Shown piece after piece: positions 1 to 7,495 of a DNA stretch of 11,014 nt; position 1 is the first letter of the stretch; each line of letters begins with the position of its first letter. The notes beneath the pieces are model-generated. The model was not told the origin of the DNA. It was given only the letters and a program-made list of their open reading frames with translations, and ran no database searches. A program made the translations under genes and the position numbers. The stretch spans positions 1 to 11,014 of the forward strand of contig CAKZYI010000096.1 of NCBI GenBank assembly GCA_937884735.1, read 5' to 3'. This DNA comes from an uncultured Pleurocapsa sp. (GTDB taxonomy: Bacteria > Cyanobacteriota > Cyanobacteriia > Cyanobacteriales > Xenococcaceae).

Positions 1-1047
1 GAGGATTGGTGCGATCGCTTGTAAGTATACTTCAGTTTTGCCCGAACCTGTTACACCATGTAAAAGTATTTTGGCATAATCAGTTTGAGCATTAATTATT
101 TTTAAAGCATTAGCTTGATCCTGGCTTAAGTGCTTGGGAAAATCGGCATTTTGAGCTATCCCTTGTTCTTTACGCAGAATCTCTCTGTCATCTAGAATTA
201 CATAGCCTTTTGCCGCTAGTTTTTTGACTGTAGCAGAAGTAGTCTTGCACAACTGTAGAAATTCGGTCAACCAAGCTTCTCCACCTTCGTTTTTAAGCAC
301 CTGCAAAATCTCTCTTTGTCTTGCTGTCAAATCCCTTAAAAAACTAGTGGAAACTAAAGTAACAGCTATTTTAAGCTTTGGTTTTGCTCGCTTTGGTGCT
401 TCTAGATAATTCTCGATCCAGCCCCGCTTACTTAATTCCCTAATGCCCCTACTTGCACCTTTAACTTGATTTCTAAGATAGTTAATGATGTAGTCGCCAT
501 CTTTTTGATTTTGTAGCAATATCAAAACTTTCTTAGCGGTGATGCTACAAAAGTTTTCTGCACCAGGAGGAATAGATTGTTGGTTCAATCTAATTCTACG
601 TTGCGATCGTCCTAATAACCCTGGAGGCAGAGCAACCCAGATAGCACTCATCAAGTCTGTACAATAGTATTCGGCAATCTTGCTTAATAATTGCCAGTAT
701 CTTTCAGGAAAAAATCCTGAAGTAATTACGTCTTCAATAGGACGAATTTTTTTTAGATCGATATCAGCAGGTGGTTTTGTTAATATGCGAATGGCAATTC
801 CACCTGTTATTTGCATTCCAAAAGGTACGCTTACAATATCTCCCGAACAAACTGACAAATCACCTGGAAGACTATAGGTATACAAACCCTGTATCCCAGG
901 AAAATCTACTAAAACCTCGACCCACTGTTGAGGCTGGATATCATAGTTACCTTGAGGTTCGGCTGCAATAAAATTCTGCTTTACCAAAGATTGGGATGAA
1001 TTATTGTAGTTAAGTTGAGATAAGTTTTCCGAAGTACCAGTTGACAT
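1..1047 (-). CDS. priA: Primosomal protein N' (replication restart helicase PriA), N-terminal part, cut by window edge
   Basis: PriA is a 3'-5' superfamily 2 DNA helicase that recognises abandoned replication forks and reloads the replisome. The frame is open from the ATG at 1047-1045 to position 1, giving 349 codons; the rest lies outside. The decisive motif is the Walker A region at residues 330-338, HGVTGSGKT followed by EVYLQ, the typical PriA ATP-binding sequence. Residues about 40-145 (WVEVLVDFPGIQGLYTYSLP, VPFG, IAEYY, ALPPGL) match the family's 3' DNA-binding domain, and residues about 160-300 the winged-helix and linker region. Walker A lies about 100 residues later than in E. coli PriA, consistent with the longer cyanobacterial forms as I recall them. 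No strong Shine-Dalgarno precedes the ATG, so the exact start is less certain than the identity. The gene is divergent from the sigma factor gene. A T8 run inside it (747-754) keeps the frame. Confidence 0.95.
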   Translation of the reverse strand, partial: MSTGTSENLSQLNYNNSSQSLVKQNFIAAEPQGNYDIQPQQWVEVLVDFPGIQGLYTYSLPGDLSVCSGDIVSVPFGMQITGGIAIRILTKPPADIDLKKIRPIEDVITSGFFPERYWQLLSKIAEYYCTDLMSAIWVALPPGLLGRSQRRIRLNQQSIPPGAENFCSITAKKVLILLQNQKDGDYIINYLRNQVKGASRGIRELSKRGWIENYLEAPKRAKPKLKIAVTLVSTSFLRDLTARQREILQVLKNEGGEAWLTEFLQLCKTTSATVKKLAAKGYVILDDREILRKEQGIAQNADFPKHLSQDQANALKIINAQTDYAKILLHGVTGSGKTEVYLQAIAPIL

Positions 1048-1287
1048 TTTTAACAACTATTCGTACAGGAACACTATCTTACCCTGTATGTGTAGCAATT
1101 TGTGGTTCTTTCTGAATAACTAAGAAATTATTAAAAATAATCGTTATTCTACAGCAGATAATAATTGAGTTTAACTAATAATATCAATATGGTTTTCTTA
1201 TAATTTCAGTTTTTAACCTAGCTGCTTTAAAGTATGTTTGATTGATCAATTCTCAAGTTATCAATTCATTACAAATCTTTATTGCAA

Positions 1288-1301
1288 GTAAAAAGGAATA
1301 C
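1288..1301 (+). promoter_or_regulatory. Candidate NtcA binding site (GTA-N8-TAC)
   Basis: GTA AAAAGGAA TAC is an exact match to the NtcA consensus GTA-N8-TAC. NtcA is the global nitrogen regulator of cyanobacteria, and the SigE-class sigma gene of Synechocystis is known to be NtcA-dependent, so the site makes sense upstream of 1758. Weak points: it lies about 456 nt before the ATG, and no good TAN3T box sits at the usual roughly 22-nt spacing (nearest is TATACA at 1327-1332). A six-base fixed motif also occurs by chance about once in a few kilobases. Confidence 0.4.
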
Positions 1302-1373
1302 AGTTTGAATCTACGTTTAATGAAAATATACATAAGATATTAAGTACATTCACTATAAAGTAGTAAAAATTAG

Positions 1374-1475
1374 CTTCTAGCACAGTTAAATAATATAGAT
1401 TTTGAATGGGCAATACAGGCTCAGGTTCATCGATTAAGGGACTCAACTAGTGCTAGATTGATTTATTTAACTTAA
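1374..1475 (+). pseudogene. Decayed coding fragment (about 33 codons), unrecognised
   Basis: The + frame from 1374 to the TAA at 1473-1475 reads as natural protein rather than AT-rich noise, including FEWAIQAQVHRLRDSTSARL. It is bounded upstream by an in-frame TAG (1371-1373) and has no usable ATG. I infer the 3' end of a lost gene. The family is not recognised, and chance cannot be excluded for so short a stretch. Confidence 0.35.
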
Positions 1476-1547
1476 TCATTGGTAAAAAAAAATTAAGAAA
1501 CAATGTAATTTTGTTATCATAAATCAGAAATATGAGATTTTAATATC

Positions 1548-1609
1548 AAATGATTTAGTAAAACAAGAATATAAATATCATTTAGAGAAAAAATTGTAGT
1601 TACTAAATC
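1548..1609 (+). repeat. Overlapping inverted repeats in the sigma gene leader
   Basis: GATTTAGTAA (1552-1561) pairs perfectly with TTACTAAATC (1600-1609) around a 38-nt loop. AAATGAT (1548-1554) can instead pair with ATCATTT (1577-1583). The two stems share 1552-1554, so they exclude each other in RNA. The stems are AT-rich and weak; function is unknown. Confidence 0.35.
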
Positions 1610-1757
1610 CGTTTTCCTAAAGCTTTAAGAAAACCTTTAAGTTACCCAAATAAACATAAGCAAAGCAAATATAAATTTATTTTATCAACGATAGTTGAGA
1701 GTGAATTTTTTGATCAATATTCAGATACTTCTTTAGCAAAACTTAGGAATTAAGCCA

Positions 1758-2867
1758 ATGAGTGCAGCAGAAATGACAGCAAAAAATGCTTACGATATAG
1801 ATCTTTCCCTTGATGAAAATTCCGCAGAAATAGAAGAGGATTTAAAACTCGTTGAAGCGGAGTTTTCTACAGGAGGTATGAACGATCCAAAAGCGGGTAG
1901 TCGTCGCAAAATTCCTTTAGAAGACAATATTGGTGCATTTTTCAAAGAAATGGCTCGTTATCCTCTCCTTACAGCAGAAGAAGAAATAACTCTGGCTAAC
2001 GATGTCAAAATAATGCTGGAAGTAGAGAGAAATAGGCAAAGATTAACCGAAGAAAACGGACAAAAGCCTGGTAAAGCAGATTTGCTAGTGGCGATGGGCT
2101 TAGAATCGGAGCGTCAACTAGAGTTGATACTGTACCGAGGAAAAGTAGCTAAACGTAAAATGATTCGCTCTAACCTGCGTTTGGTAGTATCTATTGCCAA
2201 ACGATATCTCAATCGTGGAGTACCATTTTTAGATTTGATTCAAGAAGGTGCAATTGGTTTAAATAGAGCTACGGAAAAATTCGATCCCAACAAAGGTTAT
2301 AAATTCTCTACCTACGCTTACTGGTGGATTCGCCAAGCCATTACCCGTACAATTGCTAATGACGCTCGCACCATTAGATTACCGATTCATATTGTCGAGA
2401 AGCTAAACAAGCTTAAAAAGGCGCAACGTAACCTTAAGCAGAAGCTACAGCGCAATCCCAGTGAATCGGAATTGGCTAAAGAATTGAAAATTTCTAATTC
2501 TCAACTGCGCCAGTTATTAGAATTACGCCGTCAGTCTTTATCCCTCAATCATCGTGTTGGTAAAGCCGAAGACACTGAGTTAGTCGATTTGCTTGAAGAT
2601 AGCGATCTTCAGCTACCCGAAGATCGGATGAATGAAACGATGATGCGTCAAGAAATTACTGATGTGCTAGATGATGTGCTAACTCAAAGAGAGAAAGACG
2701 TAATTTGTTTGCGCTATGGTTTGTCTACCAGTCAGCCTTATACCTTAGAAGAAGTTGGCGGTATGTTTAGTCTTTCCCGCGAAAGAGTGCGCCAAATTCA
2801 AAGTAAAGCAATGCGTAAATTGCGTCGCCCCCAAGTCGCTCGTCGTCTAAAAGGATGGTTAAATTAA
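1758..2867 (+). CDS. sigE: Group 2 sigma-70 factor, SigE-like
   Basis: This is an RNA polymerase sigma subunit that directs core enzyme to promoters. The 369 residues show an acidic N-terminus (1-55), region 1.2 at about 57-90 (IGAFFKEMARYPLLTAEEE), region 2 at about 132-211 (NLRLVVSIAKRYLNRGVPF, then YAYWWIRQAITR and TIRLPIHI), region 3 at about 212-290 and region 4 at about 300-369 (LTQREKDVICLRYGL, then the helix-turn-helix LSRERVRQIQSKAMRKLRRP). It lacks the LSFQDLIQEG and YATWWIRQ signatures of housekeeping SigA. It also differs from the SigB/D and SigC types I recall, leaving the SigE type with FFKEMARYPLL as the best match; the length equals that of Synechocystis SigE. In Synechocystis, SigE activates sugar-catabolic genes and is nitrogen-regulated. 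AGGA at 1745-1748 is a modest ribosome site. Sigma-70 membership is certain; the E assignment rests on recalled motifs. Confidence 0.9.
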   Translation: MSAAEMTAKNAYDIDLSLDENSAEIEEDLKLVEAEFSTGGMNDPKAGSRRKIPLEDNIGAFFKEMARYPLLTAEEEITLANDVKIMLEVERNRQRLTEENGQKPGKADLLVAMGLESERQLELILYRGKVAKRKMIRSNLRLVVSIAKRYLNRGVPFLDLIQEGAIGLNRATEKFDPNKGYKFSTYAYWWIRQAITRTIANDARTIRLPIHIVEKLNKLKKAQRNLKQKLQRNPSESELAKELKISNSQLRQLLELRRQSLSLNHRVGKAEDTELVDLLEDSDLQLPEDRMNETMMRQEITDVLDDVLTQREKDVICLRYGLSTSQPYTLEEVGGMFSLSRERVRQIQSKAMRKLRRPQVARRLKGWLN

Positions 2868-2920
2868 TCGATTAAACGATTGGGTTGAGATAGAAAACAG
2901 TTGAATTAAATTGTTACTAA

Positions 2921-2971
2921 AATGGATAAGATAATTGATGATGTTTTTACGTCTCAGTGTTCTTATCCATT
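2921..2971 (+). terminator. Long-loop inverted repeat after the sigma gene, possible terminator
   Basis: AATGGATAAGA (2921-2931) is the perfect reverse complement of TCTTATCCATT (2961-2971). The 11-bp stem has a 29-nt loop and begins 53 nt after the stop codon. It is followed by ATTTATTTA rather than a clean T run, so it may be a weak terminator, an RNA-stabilising hairpin or a protein-binding site. Confidence 0.4.
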
Positions 2972-3060
2972 ATTTATTTAAAGTTACTTTTATAAGTCGA
3001 TGAAAATTGTATCGTTGAATACTTTTAATTATTGCATTATTTAATTAATCAAAAAATACT

Positions 3061-3443
3061 TATCGAACAACTAAAGTCTGGCAAATACTAATTCTTATTT
3101 TCTTGCATTTGTAAGATGTAAAAAATATTAGCAAAACTTTGTTAAAAAAATTATTTACAATCCAACAAGTGTTTTTTACGATCCCAAAATAGTTGCTATA
3201 GCGATCGCTGGTTTTAACTCTGAAGAGAATATATATTAGAGTTAAAGTAAATACAGAAATACAAAGCTTTACCATTTCAAAAAAAGCTATGTATTGTAAG
3301 GAAAACCTGAAGTTCAGCAGTATAGTAAATACTGGGATATTATCTTGACTAATAATAACCAGTGCTTGATTAAAGAAATTGATGATACTGTTCCAACTAA
3401 ACTGCTTAAACAAGATATTCAAGCAATAATAAAAGTTTTATAG
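3061..3443 (+). pseudogene. Frameshifted remnant of an unrecognised small, possibly exported, protein gene
   Basis: Three + strand segments read as natural protein but lie in alternating frames. Segment one (about 3061-3143) has a hydrophobic stretch VWQILILIFLHL, a stop, then DVKNISKTLLKK. Segment two (about 3144-3236) contains NPTSVFYDPKIVAIAIAGFN. Segment three (about 3240-3296) has VKVNTEIQSFTISKKAMYCK. A final segment (about 3300-3443), back in the frame of segment two, has PEVQQYSKYWDIILTNNN and LIKEIDD and ends at TAG 3441-3443. The junctions fall in simple repeats: an A7 run at 3144-3150, an AT repeat near 3228-3237 and an A4 run at 3302-3305. Restoring one A, one AT pair and one A would give a protein of about 110-125 residues, apart from an in-frame TAA at 3112-3114. 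The hydrophobic start suggests export. The family is not recognised. An AT-rich minus-strand frame over the same bases is judged its shadow. Confidence 0.5.
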
Positions 3444-4024
3444 CGATTCTCACATAAACGAGGTATGGTCTGATGCTTTAGTTTTGGCTAATGGCTAATT
3501 AAAATATAACCTCACAAATCTAAGAATTTCTATATATTTTGTATATTGGTCAACAGAACATTTGAACTGTATTAAATATTTTTGTAAGAGATTTTTTCAA
3601 AATATTTAAAAGATATAAAAGTGAAATCAAATAACATTTATCAAGCTAGAAGTATTAAATAAAGCTTTTTAAATGTTTTCTTTTAACTATTTCTGGGTAG
3701 CCTGTTATGAAGAAAACAAATATTAAACATAATATTAGATTTGTATTTAATTATCAGTGTTAAATTCGCAGTAGTGCAGATTTATTTATCTTTCTAGCTA
3801 AACCTAGCAATACCAATTTAATTTAACTAGTGTGAGTTCGGCTTAAGCTACACCCTTTACGAATAGAGGATTTAAAAAATTATTTTCTAAGGTAATTTCG
3901 GAATTTTATTTCGATCTAAAATCTTTCAAAAGCTAAAAGCTGATAGCTACTAGCACCACCGATAAATTTCCTTATCCCGAACTCTCGTTAACTAATACCA
4001 TTCAAACAGTTATCTAATTTTCCT

Positions 4025-5731
4025 ATGCAATTGCAATTGGTCAACGGTTTACATTCCAAAAACATAAGGGGCGATTTGTTTGGGGGGATAACCGCTGCCG
4101 TGGTTGCACTCCCTTTAGCTTTAGCTTTTGGCGTATCTTCTGGTGCAGGAGCGATCGCAGGGTTATATGGCGCAATTATAGTCGGCTTTTTTGCAGCTCT
4201 TTTTGGGGGGACACCTTCGCAGATATCAGGGCCAACAGGCCCGATGACGGTGGTAATCGCAACGGTATTTTCTACAGAAATTGCTAGAGATCCCGAAAAT
4301 GGTGCAGCGATTGCCTTTACCGTAATTATTGTATCGGGTATATTCCAGATTGTCTTTGGCATCATGCGCCTGGGTAAATATATTACCCTCATGCCCTATA
4401 CGGTAATTTCAGGGTTTATGTCTGGAATTGGAGCAATTATCATTTTGCTTCAGCTTGGCCCTTTTTTCGGGCATCCAGCTTCTGCTAACGTAGTGGAGTC
4501 GGTGAGCAAGCTGCCTTACTTCTTGAGCAACGCCAATCTTGGATCGGTAGAATTGGGAATTTTGACTCTGGTAATTGTCTTTTTCACTCCTGCAAAGATT
4601 ACTCGGCTCATCCCCTCTCCTTTATTGGCTCTAATTATGGGAACTTTTGTAGCGATTAATTTTTTACCAGATCAAGGTTTACGATTAATTGGCGACATTC
4701 CTAGTGGACTACCAAGTCTGCATCTACCCTCATTCAATATTGCTCGTGTCAGAGATATTTTTGGCTATGGTCTGATGTTGGCTGTATTGGGATCGATTGA
4801 CTCTTTACTAACATCATTAGTGGCAGATAACATTACCCAAACTCAACACGATAGCGATCGCGAATTAATTGGTCAGGGCATTGGCAATTTGCTTGCAGGT
4901 CTGTGTGGTGGCTTACCTGGTGCTGGTGCAACCATGCGGACGGTGATTAATGTCAAAAGCGGTGGTAAAACTCCTATCTCTGGAATGATTCACGCCTTAG
5001 TTTTGTTAACTATTGTCCTCAAGGCGGGAGAATTGACTTCTAATATTCCTCAGACGGTTTTAGCAGGAATATTGATTAAAGTCGGGATTGATATCATTGA
5101 CTGGAGTTTTATTAGACGGGCGCATAAAATTTCTATCAAAGCGACAGGATTGATGTATATGGTCTTGTTTTTGACCGTATTTGTCGATTTAATTACCGCA
5201 GTAGCAGCAGGAGTATTCTTCGCTAATTTATTAACTATTAAAAGCTTAAGCGACATTCAAAGTGGTCATGTAAGAGCGATTGTCAATCCCGATGATGATG
5301 ATGATGATGCGGCATTGAGCATGGGAGAAAAGCACTTACTCAAACAAGCTAGGGGAAAAATTTTATTGTTTAATCTTAGTGGCCCAATGAGCTTTGGTGC
5401 AGCAAAAACCATTTCTCAGAGAATGGGAATTGTACGAAAGTACGAAGTTTTGATTTTAGATCTTAGTGATGTACCTTTGTTGGGCGTAACCGCTTCCTTG
5501 GCGATCGAAAACATGATTAAAGATGCCTGTGCCAATAATCATCAGGTATTTCTGGTCGGTGCAAAAGGGAAAGTTAAACGTAGACTGCAAAATATGAAGT
5601 TGCTTAGATTGTTAGCACCCGACCATTGCTTTGATGAAAGACTATTTGCTATCCAAGAAGCGATCGCCTATATTGAATCTCCTGAAATCAAATTTAAAGA
5701 GGTAAAAAAGGGCAATAGACCTCTAGCATAA
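4025..5731 (+). CDS. bicA: SulP-family Na+-dependent bicarbonate transporter, BicA-like
   Basis: BicA is a plasma-membrane Na+/HCO3- symporter of the CO2-concentrating mechanism. The 568-residue protein matches recalled cyanobacterial BicA closely in length (about 566) and along its course: NIRGDLFGGITAAVVALPLA (13-32), FFAALFGGTP (55-64), PTGPMT (70-75), LGKYITLMPYTVISGFMSGI (116-135), IDSLLTSLVAD (258-268), ELIGQGIGNLLAGL (280-293), GAGATM (299-304) and IDIIDWSFIRRAH (355-367). T71, D259, T263 and G301-T303 correspond to bicarbonate and sodium ligands reported for BicA. About 12-14 membrane helices lie in residues 15-405. A linker with six aspartates (423-428) precedes a cytoplasmic STAS domain (about 440-552; LILDLSDVPLLGVTASLAIE). 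The start is supported by N-terminal alignment with BicA, although no Shine-Dalgarno is seen. The stop lies 2 nt from that of the convergent lipoprotein gene. A related SulP anion carrier is less likely. Confidence 0.9.
   Translation: MQLQLVNGLHSKNIRGDLFGGITAAVVALPLALAFGVSSGAGAIAGLYGAIIVGFFAALFGGTPSQISGPTGPMTVVIATVFSTEIARDPENGAAIAFTVIIVSGIFQIVFGIMRLGKYITLMPYTVISGFMSGIGAIIILLQLGPFFGHPASANVVESVSKLPYFLSNANLGSVELGILTLVIVFFTPAKITRLIPSPLLALIMGTFVAINFLPDQGLRLIGDIPSGLPSLHLPSFNIARVRDIFGYGLMLAVLGSIDSLLTSLVADNITQTQHDSDRELIGQGIGNLLAGLCGGLPGAGATMRTVINVKSGGKTPISGMIHALVLLTIVLKAGELTSNIPQTVLAGILIKVGIDIIDWSFIRRAHKISIKATGLMYMVLFLTVFVDLITAVAAGVFFANLLTIKSLSDIQSGHVRAIVNPDDDDDDAALSMGEKHLLKQARGKILLFNLSGPMSFGAAKTISQRMGIVRKYEVLILDLSDVPLLGVTASLAIENMIKDACANNHQVFLVGAKGKVKRRLQNMKLLRLLAPDHCFDERLFAIQEAIAYIESPEIKFKEVKKGNRPLA
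5291..5308 (+). repeat. (GAT)6 trinucleotide repeat in bicA
   Basis: Six perfect GAT units encode Asp423-Asp428 in the linker between the membrane domain and the STAS domain. The run is in frame, so unit gain or loss would change linker charge without breaking the gene. Confidence 0.85.
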
Positions 5732-5733
5732 AA

Positions 5734-7431
5734 TTAATTAATAGTTTTTAGAATATCAAATGTAGTTATTTCTAAAGTCTTGGAAGTTTTATTATACTGT
5801 CTAGCGATCGCAATTAAACTGTTAGCTCTTTCTATATTTGAAGGAATTGATTTTACTGTTTCTAATGCTAAATTGTAATCTCCCAAGCGAGTGTAGTAAT
5901 AAACAACAGTAGTTAAATATGACAAGGCAATAGATGTAGAGCCTGGTAAATTATCATTATTGGCTTCTACAAGTATATTAGAAATTATGTTTGTTGCTCT
6001 TGCTAATGTTTTTCTCGCTGCTTCGGTTTCGTTATTTTTGATTCGTATATCGCTTATTTTTAGTAGAAGATTTGCTTTTGCAGATGGCGACTTTATTCTG
6101 TCTAAAACCAGATTAAACAATTTATAGTCTTGAAATTCTAAAGCATAATCAGCTATATCTCCCCAGGCAAATGCTTGTATTTCTGCTCGCGGGATAGATA
6201 ATTTTTTACCTGTAATCTTATCTATATTGCTAATACCTGTTTCGATCATTTGTTCTGCTTTTTCTAGCTCTCCCTTTGTTCGATATTGCTTGGCTATATT
6301 AATCAATAAACCAATCTTCTCTGTTACGGGCATCAAAACATTCTCTCTGTCCATAATCTCTAATGCTTCATCGTATTTGCCGACAGAAGCTAATTGAAAT
6401 GCCAGACTATTAACGGCAAAAGATAAATGAAAATCATTGTTTATATTTCGCGCTTCTTCAACCGATTCTTGCAAAGTAGATTTAGATTCTATATCCATTT
6501 GACGAGAAGCTTTAGAGATTGCTTGTAAACTCCAAGATTTACTCGTGCTGTCTTCAATATCATTCGCGATCGCTTTAGCATTTGCTAAGGTTTCTCTGGC
6601 TTTTTCTTGCTTATCCAATTGCCAATATCTTTGAGCCATATCTGCTAAAGCACTAACCTTACTTTGCTCTCCTTCAATTCTTTTTATGGCACCACCCGCT
6701 CGATTAAAATCTTTTAATGCCAGATAACTTTTAACTGCTTCTTCTAATACCCAGTCTCCCCATCCCGACTCGATAGCGCGATCAATAACATTTTCTGTCT
6801 GTTGATATTGTTGAGTATCGATATATTCCCAAATCAAAGGTACATACAAATGACCTGCTAGACGAACACTGTCTTCAACTAATTCTCCACATTCCAGTGC
6901 TTTATTATGCGCTCTTGCATTGCCATAGGATTCGCCTATATCAATAAAAACATAGTCTCTTTCGTCAACATCTTCATCTTCTATTTTTTGAGCTAAATTA
7001 AAAGCCAAATCCAGAATCTTTATAGCTCGCTTTCTATTATTATTCTCTAAATAATAATTAGCGACTAAATTATAATTACGAGCCACAAAAGGATTGCGAT
7101 CGCTCTGACGATTTAATTCAAGAGTATGCTCGACAATTTTATCGGCTATTTCTTCTCTTTTCGTCTCTCTATATAAATCTGCAATTATCAGATTACTGTC
7201 AGTGCGATCGTAAATATTTTCGCTATATTTTTGAGTTAGCTGCCAAGCTTTAATTAAAAGGCAATCAGTAAAAGTTTGTTCCCAAGACTCATCATCTAAT
7301 TGCAAAAGGAGATCGAGATCAAGACCATTATTATTCTCTGTCACTATCTTCCTTTTAAAGTTTCTATTAACACCACAAGATTCTAATGAGAGCAACAGCA
7401 AAAATATAATAAAAGCAGCTTTTAATCTCAT
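5734..7431 (-). CDS. Putative lipoprotein with TPR-like helical repeats
   Basis: The function is not recognised. The 565-residue product starts with a basic, hydrophobic signal (MRLKAAFIIFLLLLSLESCG) with Cys19 as likely lipidation site. Glu at position -2 of the LESC box is unusual, so processing is probable rather than certain. The remainder is almost wholly alpha-helical with TPR-like pairs: NYNLVANYYLENNNRKRAIK (about 119-138), ALADMAQRYWQLDKQEKARE (261-280), LAFQLASVGKYDEALEIMDR (343-362), LLINIAKQYRTKGELEKAEQ (375-394), ISDIRIKNNETEAARKTLAR (459-478) and LTTVVYYYTRLGDYNLALE (506-524). Such proteins usually serve as scaffolds; I infer an envelope-anchored interaction protein. It is convergent with bicA and lies 64 nt downstream of the same-strand CDF gene, so it could be co-transcribed with it or use the weak promoter at 7456-7484. 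No Shine-Dalgarno is visible before the ATG. Confidence 0.8.
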   Translation of the reverse strand: MRLKAAFIIFLLLLSLESCGVNRNFKRKIVTENNNGLDLDLLLQLDDESWEQTFTDCLLIKAWQLTQKYSENIYDRTDSNLIIADLYRETKREEIADKIVEHTLELNRQSDRNPFVARNYNLVANYYLENNNRKRAIKILDLAFNLAQKIEDEDVDERDYVFIDIGESYGNARAHNKALECGELVEDSVRLAGHLYVPLIWEYIDTQQYQQTENVIDRAIESGWGDWVLEEAVKSYLALKDFNRAGGAIKRIEGEQSKVSALADMAQRYWQLDKQEKARETLANAKAIANDIEDSTSKSWSLQAISKASRQMDIESKSTLQESVEEARNINNDFHLSFAVNSLAFQLASVGKYDEALEIMDRENVLMPVTEKIGLLINIAKQYRTKGELEKAEQMIETGISNIDKITGKKLSIPRAEIQAFAWGDIADYALEFQDYKLFNLVLDRIKSPSAKANLLLKISDIRIKNNETEAARKTLARATNIISNILVEANNDNLPGSTSIALSYLTTVVYYYTRLGDYNLALETVKSIPSNIERANSLIAIARQYNKTSKTLEITTFDILKTIN

Positions 7432-7455
7432 TACTAAAACACAAACCGACAGTCA

Positions 7456-7484
7456 ATTGTAATAAAACATCGCTTAAATGACGA
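7456..7484 (-). promoter_or_regulatory. Weak candidate promoter for the TPR lipoprotein gene
   Basis: On the minus strand TCGTCA (7484-7479) and TACAAT (7461-7456) are separated by 17 nt, 4/6 and 5/6 matches to the -35 and -10 consensus. Transcription would start about 17-20 nt before the ATG at 7431. This is suggestive only in AT-rich DNA. Confidence 0.25.
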
Positions 7485-7495
7485 TACATCACAAA

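Larger units (their letters stand above)
1048..1757. other. Intergenic region between divergent priA and sigma factor genes
   Basis: This is about 710 bp of very AT-rich DNA carrying upstream signals for both flanking genes. I see an NtcA-type motif (1288-1301), a short decayed coding fragment on + (1374-1475), a 10-bp perfect inverted repeat (1552-1561 with 1600-1609) overlapping an alternative 7-bp pairing (1548-1554 with 1577-1583), and a direct repeat CTTTAAG at 1623 and 1635. No convincing intact gene or structural RNA is visible. No promoter could be placed with confidence, so the sigma gene may have a long leader. Confidence 0.6.
2868..4024. other. Gene-poor stretch between sigma factor and bicA
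   Basis: About 1.16 kb of AT-rich DNA. It holds the inverted repeat at 2921-2971 and a decayed small-protein gene at about 3061-3443. From 3444 to 4024 I see no gene, only short word repeats such as GGCTAATGGCTAA (3488-3500) and AGCTAAAAGCTGATAGCT (3931-3948), which resemble dispersed cyanobacterial filler repeats. The bicA promoter must lie in the right part, but no consensus boxes stand out. Confidence 0.6.

Noticed and set aside
224..971. Three short plus-strand open frames (224-409, 680-877, 771-971)
   Set aside because: All lie antisense within the unambiguous priA coding region and have no features of their own.
1406..1450. 14-codon mini-frame starting MGNTGSGSS
   Set aside because: It overlaps the better-supported coding fragment at 1374-1475 in another frame and has no ribosome site.
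3060..3422. Minus-strand open frame of 120 codons rich in Ile, Phe and Leu
   Set aside because: The composition is what AT-rich DNA gives by chance. There is no ribosome site or family motif, and the opposite strand carries better protein-like text with slippage-type breaks.
3707..3763. 18-codon mini-frame MKKTNIKHNIRFVFNYQC
   Set aside because: Too short, with no ribosome site and biased only by AT content.
3988..4392. Minus-strand open frame of 134 codons
   Set aside because: It is antisense to the conserved N-terminal half of bicA and its composition mirrors that gene.
5050..5256. Minus-strand open frame of 68 codons
   Set aside because: Antisense shadow inside bicA.
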